Assembly: GCA_024958995.1 (NCBI GenBank)
Contig: JANXGZ010000233.1
Coordinates: 1 to 5,562, forward strand
Reading direction: 5' to 3'
DNA length: 5,562 nt
Origin: Methylococcales bacterium
Lineage (GTDB): Bacteria; Pseudomonadota; Gammaproteobacteria; Methylococcales; UBA1147
The notes under the pieces were generated by a model. That model was not told where the DNA came from. It made no database searches and saw only the letters and a program-made list of their open reading frames with translations. Numbering within the stretch: the stretch's first letter is position 1; each line of letters starts with the position of its first letter. Shown piece after piece: positions 5,478 to 5,562 of this stretch. The position numbers and the translations under genes are program-made.

Positions 5478-5562
5478 CTACAGCCTCCGGACACCCGCCA
5501 TCAATGCCGCATCAGTCCCCGGTAACCGATAAAAATCTACCGGCCGAACGCCCAAGGCAACG
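5478..5562 (-). CDS. Possible 3' end of an unrecognised minus-strand gene (partial)
   Basis: Reading the minus strand from the right edge (first full codon at 5561), 27 codons stay open to a TAG at 5480-5478. The peptide begins VALGVRPVDFYRLPGTDAAL and ends MAGVRRL, a composition that looks more like real protein than the other frames here. If real, the gene enters from the right and converges on the exporter operon. So short a piece gives no family, and a chance open frame cannot be excluded. Confidence 0.25.
   Translation of the reverse strand, partial: VALGVRPVDFYRLPGTDAALMAGVRRL

Overview
The window holds two divergent two-gene units separated by a gap of about 460 bases, with convergent or nearly gene-free sequence at both edges. 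The proteins look like those of a Gram-negative bacterium, most likely Pseudomonadota (perhaps a gammaproteobacterium): an A-type Fe-S carrier of the IscA/ErpA family and a type I secretion ABC transporter with its HlyD adaptor. Base composition looks close to even (low to mid 50s % GC by eye). I cannot name the genus.

Layout from left to right. Positions 1-105 (+) read as the last 34 codons of an unrecognised gene. A short GC-rich hairpin (111-127) separates its stop from the stop of a minus-strand gene that converges on it. Positions 132-1394 (-) encode an ATP-grasp ligase of about 420 residues with a C-terminal domain like that of L-amino-acid ligases. Positions 1369-1755 (-) encode an A-type Fe-S carrier with an odd Cys/Gly-rich tail. 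The two minus genes overlap by about 26 bases: the glycine-codon run of the carrier also encodes the first residues of the ligase in another frame, so they are probably one translationally coupled operon. A plausible extended -10 promoter (1793-1801) and a perfect 10-bp inverted repeat (1858-1884) lie upstream.

The divergent plus-strand unit starts at 2215. It encodes a type I secretion permease/ATPase without an N-terminal peptidase domain (2215-3912) and, 5 bases later, a short HlyD-family adaptor (3918-4904). Together they would form the inner-membrane and periplasmic parts of an exporter. No outer-membrane TolC-like gene and no obvious RTX substrate is present. The ATPase has a degenerate ABC signature (LALGI where LSGGQ is usual), and the adaptor has a short coiled-coil region, so this exporter departs from the textbook type.

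Positions 4905 to about 5477 contain no convincing gene. They carry several small inverted repeats and a patch (5191-5215) that resembles short repeats sometimes found near REP/IS200-type transposases. The last 84 bases may be the 3' end of a minus-strand gene entering from the right.

The most notable points are the carrier with a Cys-X2-Cys/polyglycine tail overlapping an ATP-grasp ligase, and the exporter with a non-canonical signature loop and shortened adaptor. A functional link between the two units is speculation from proximity only.
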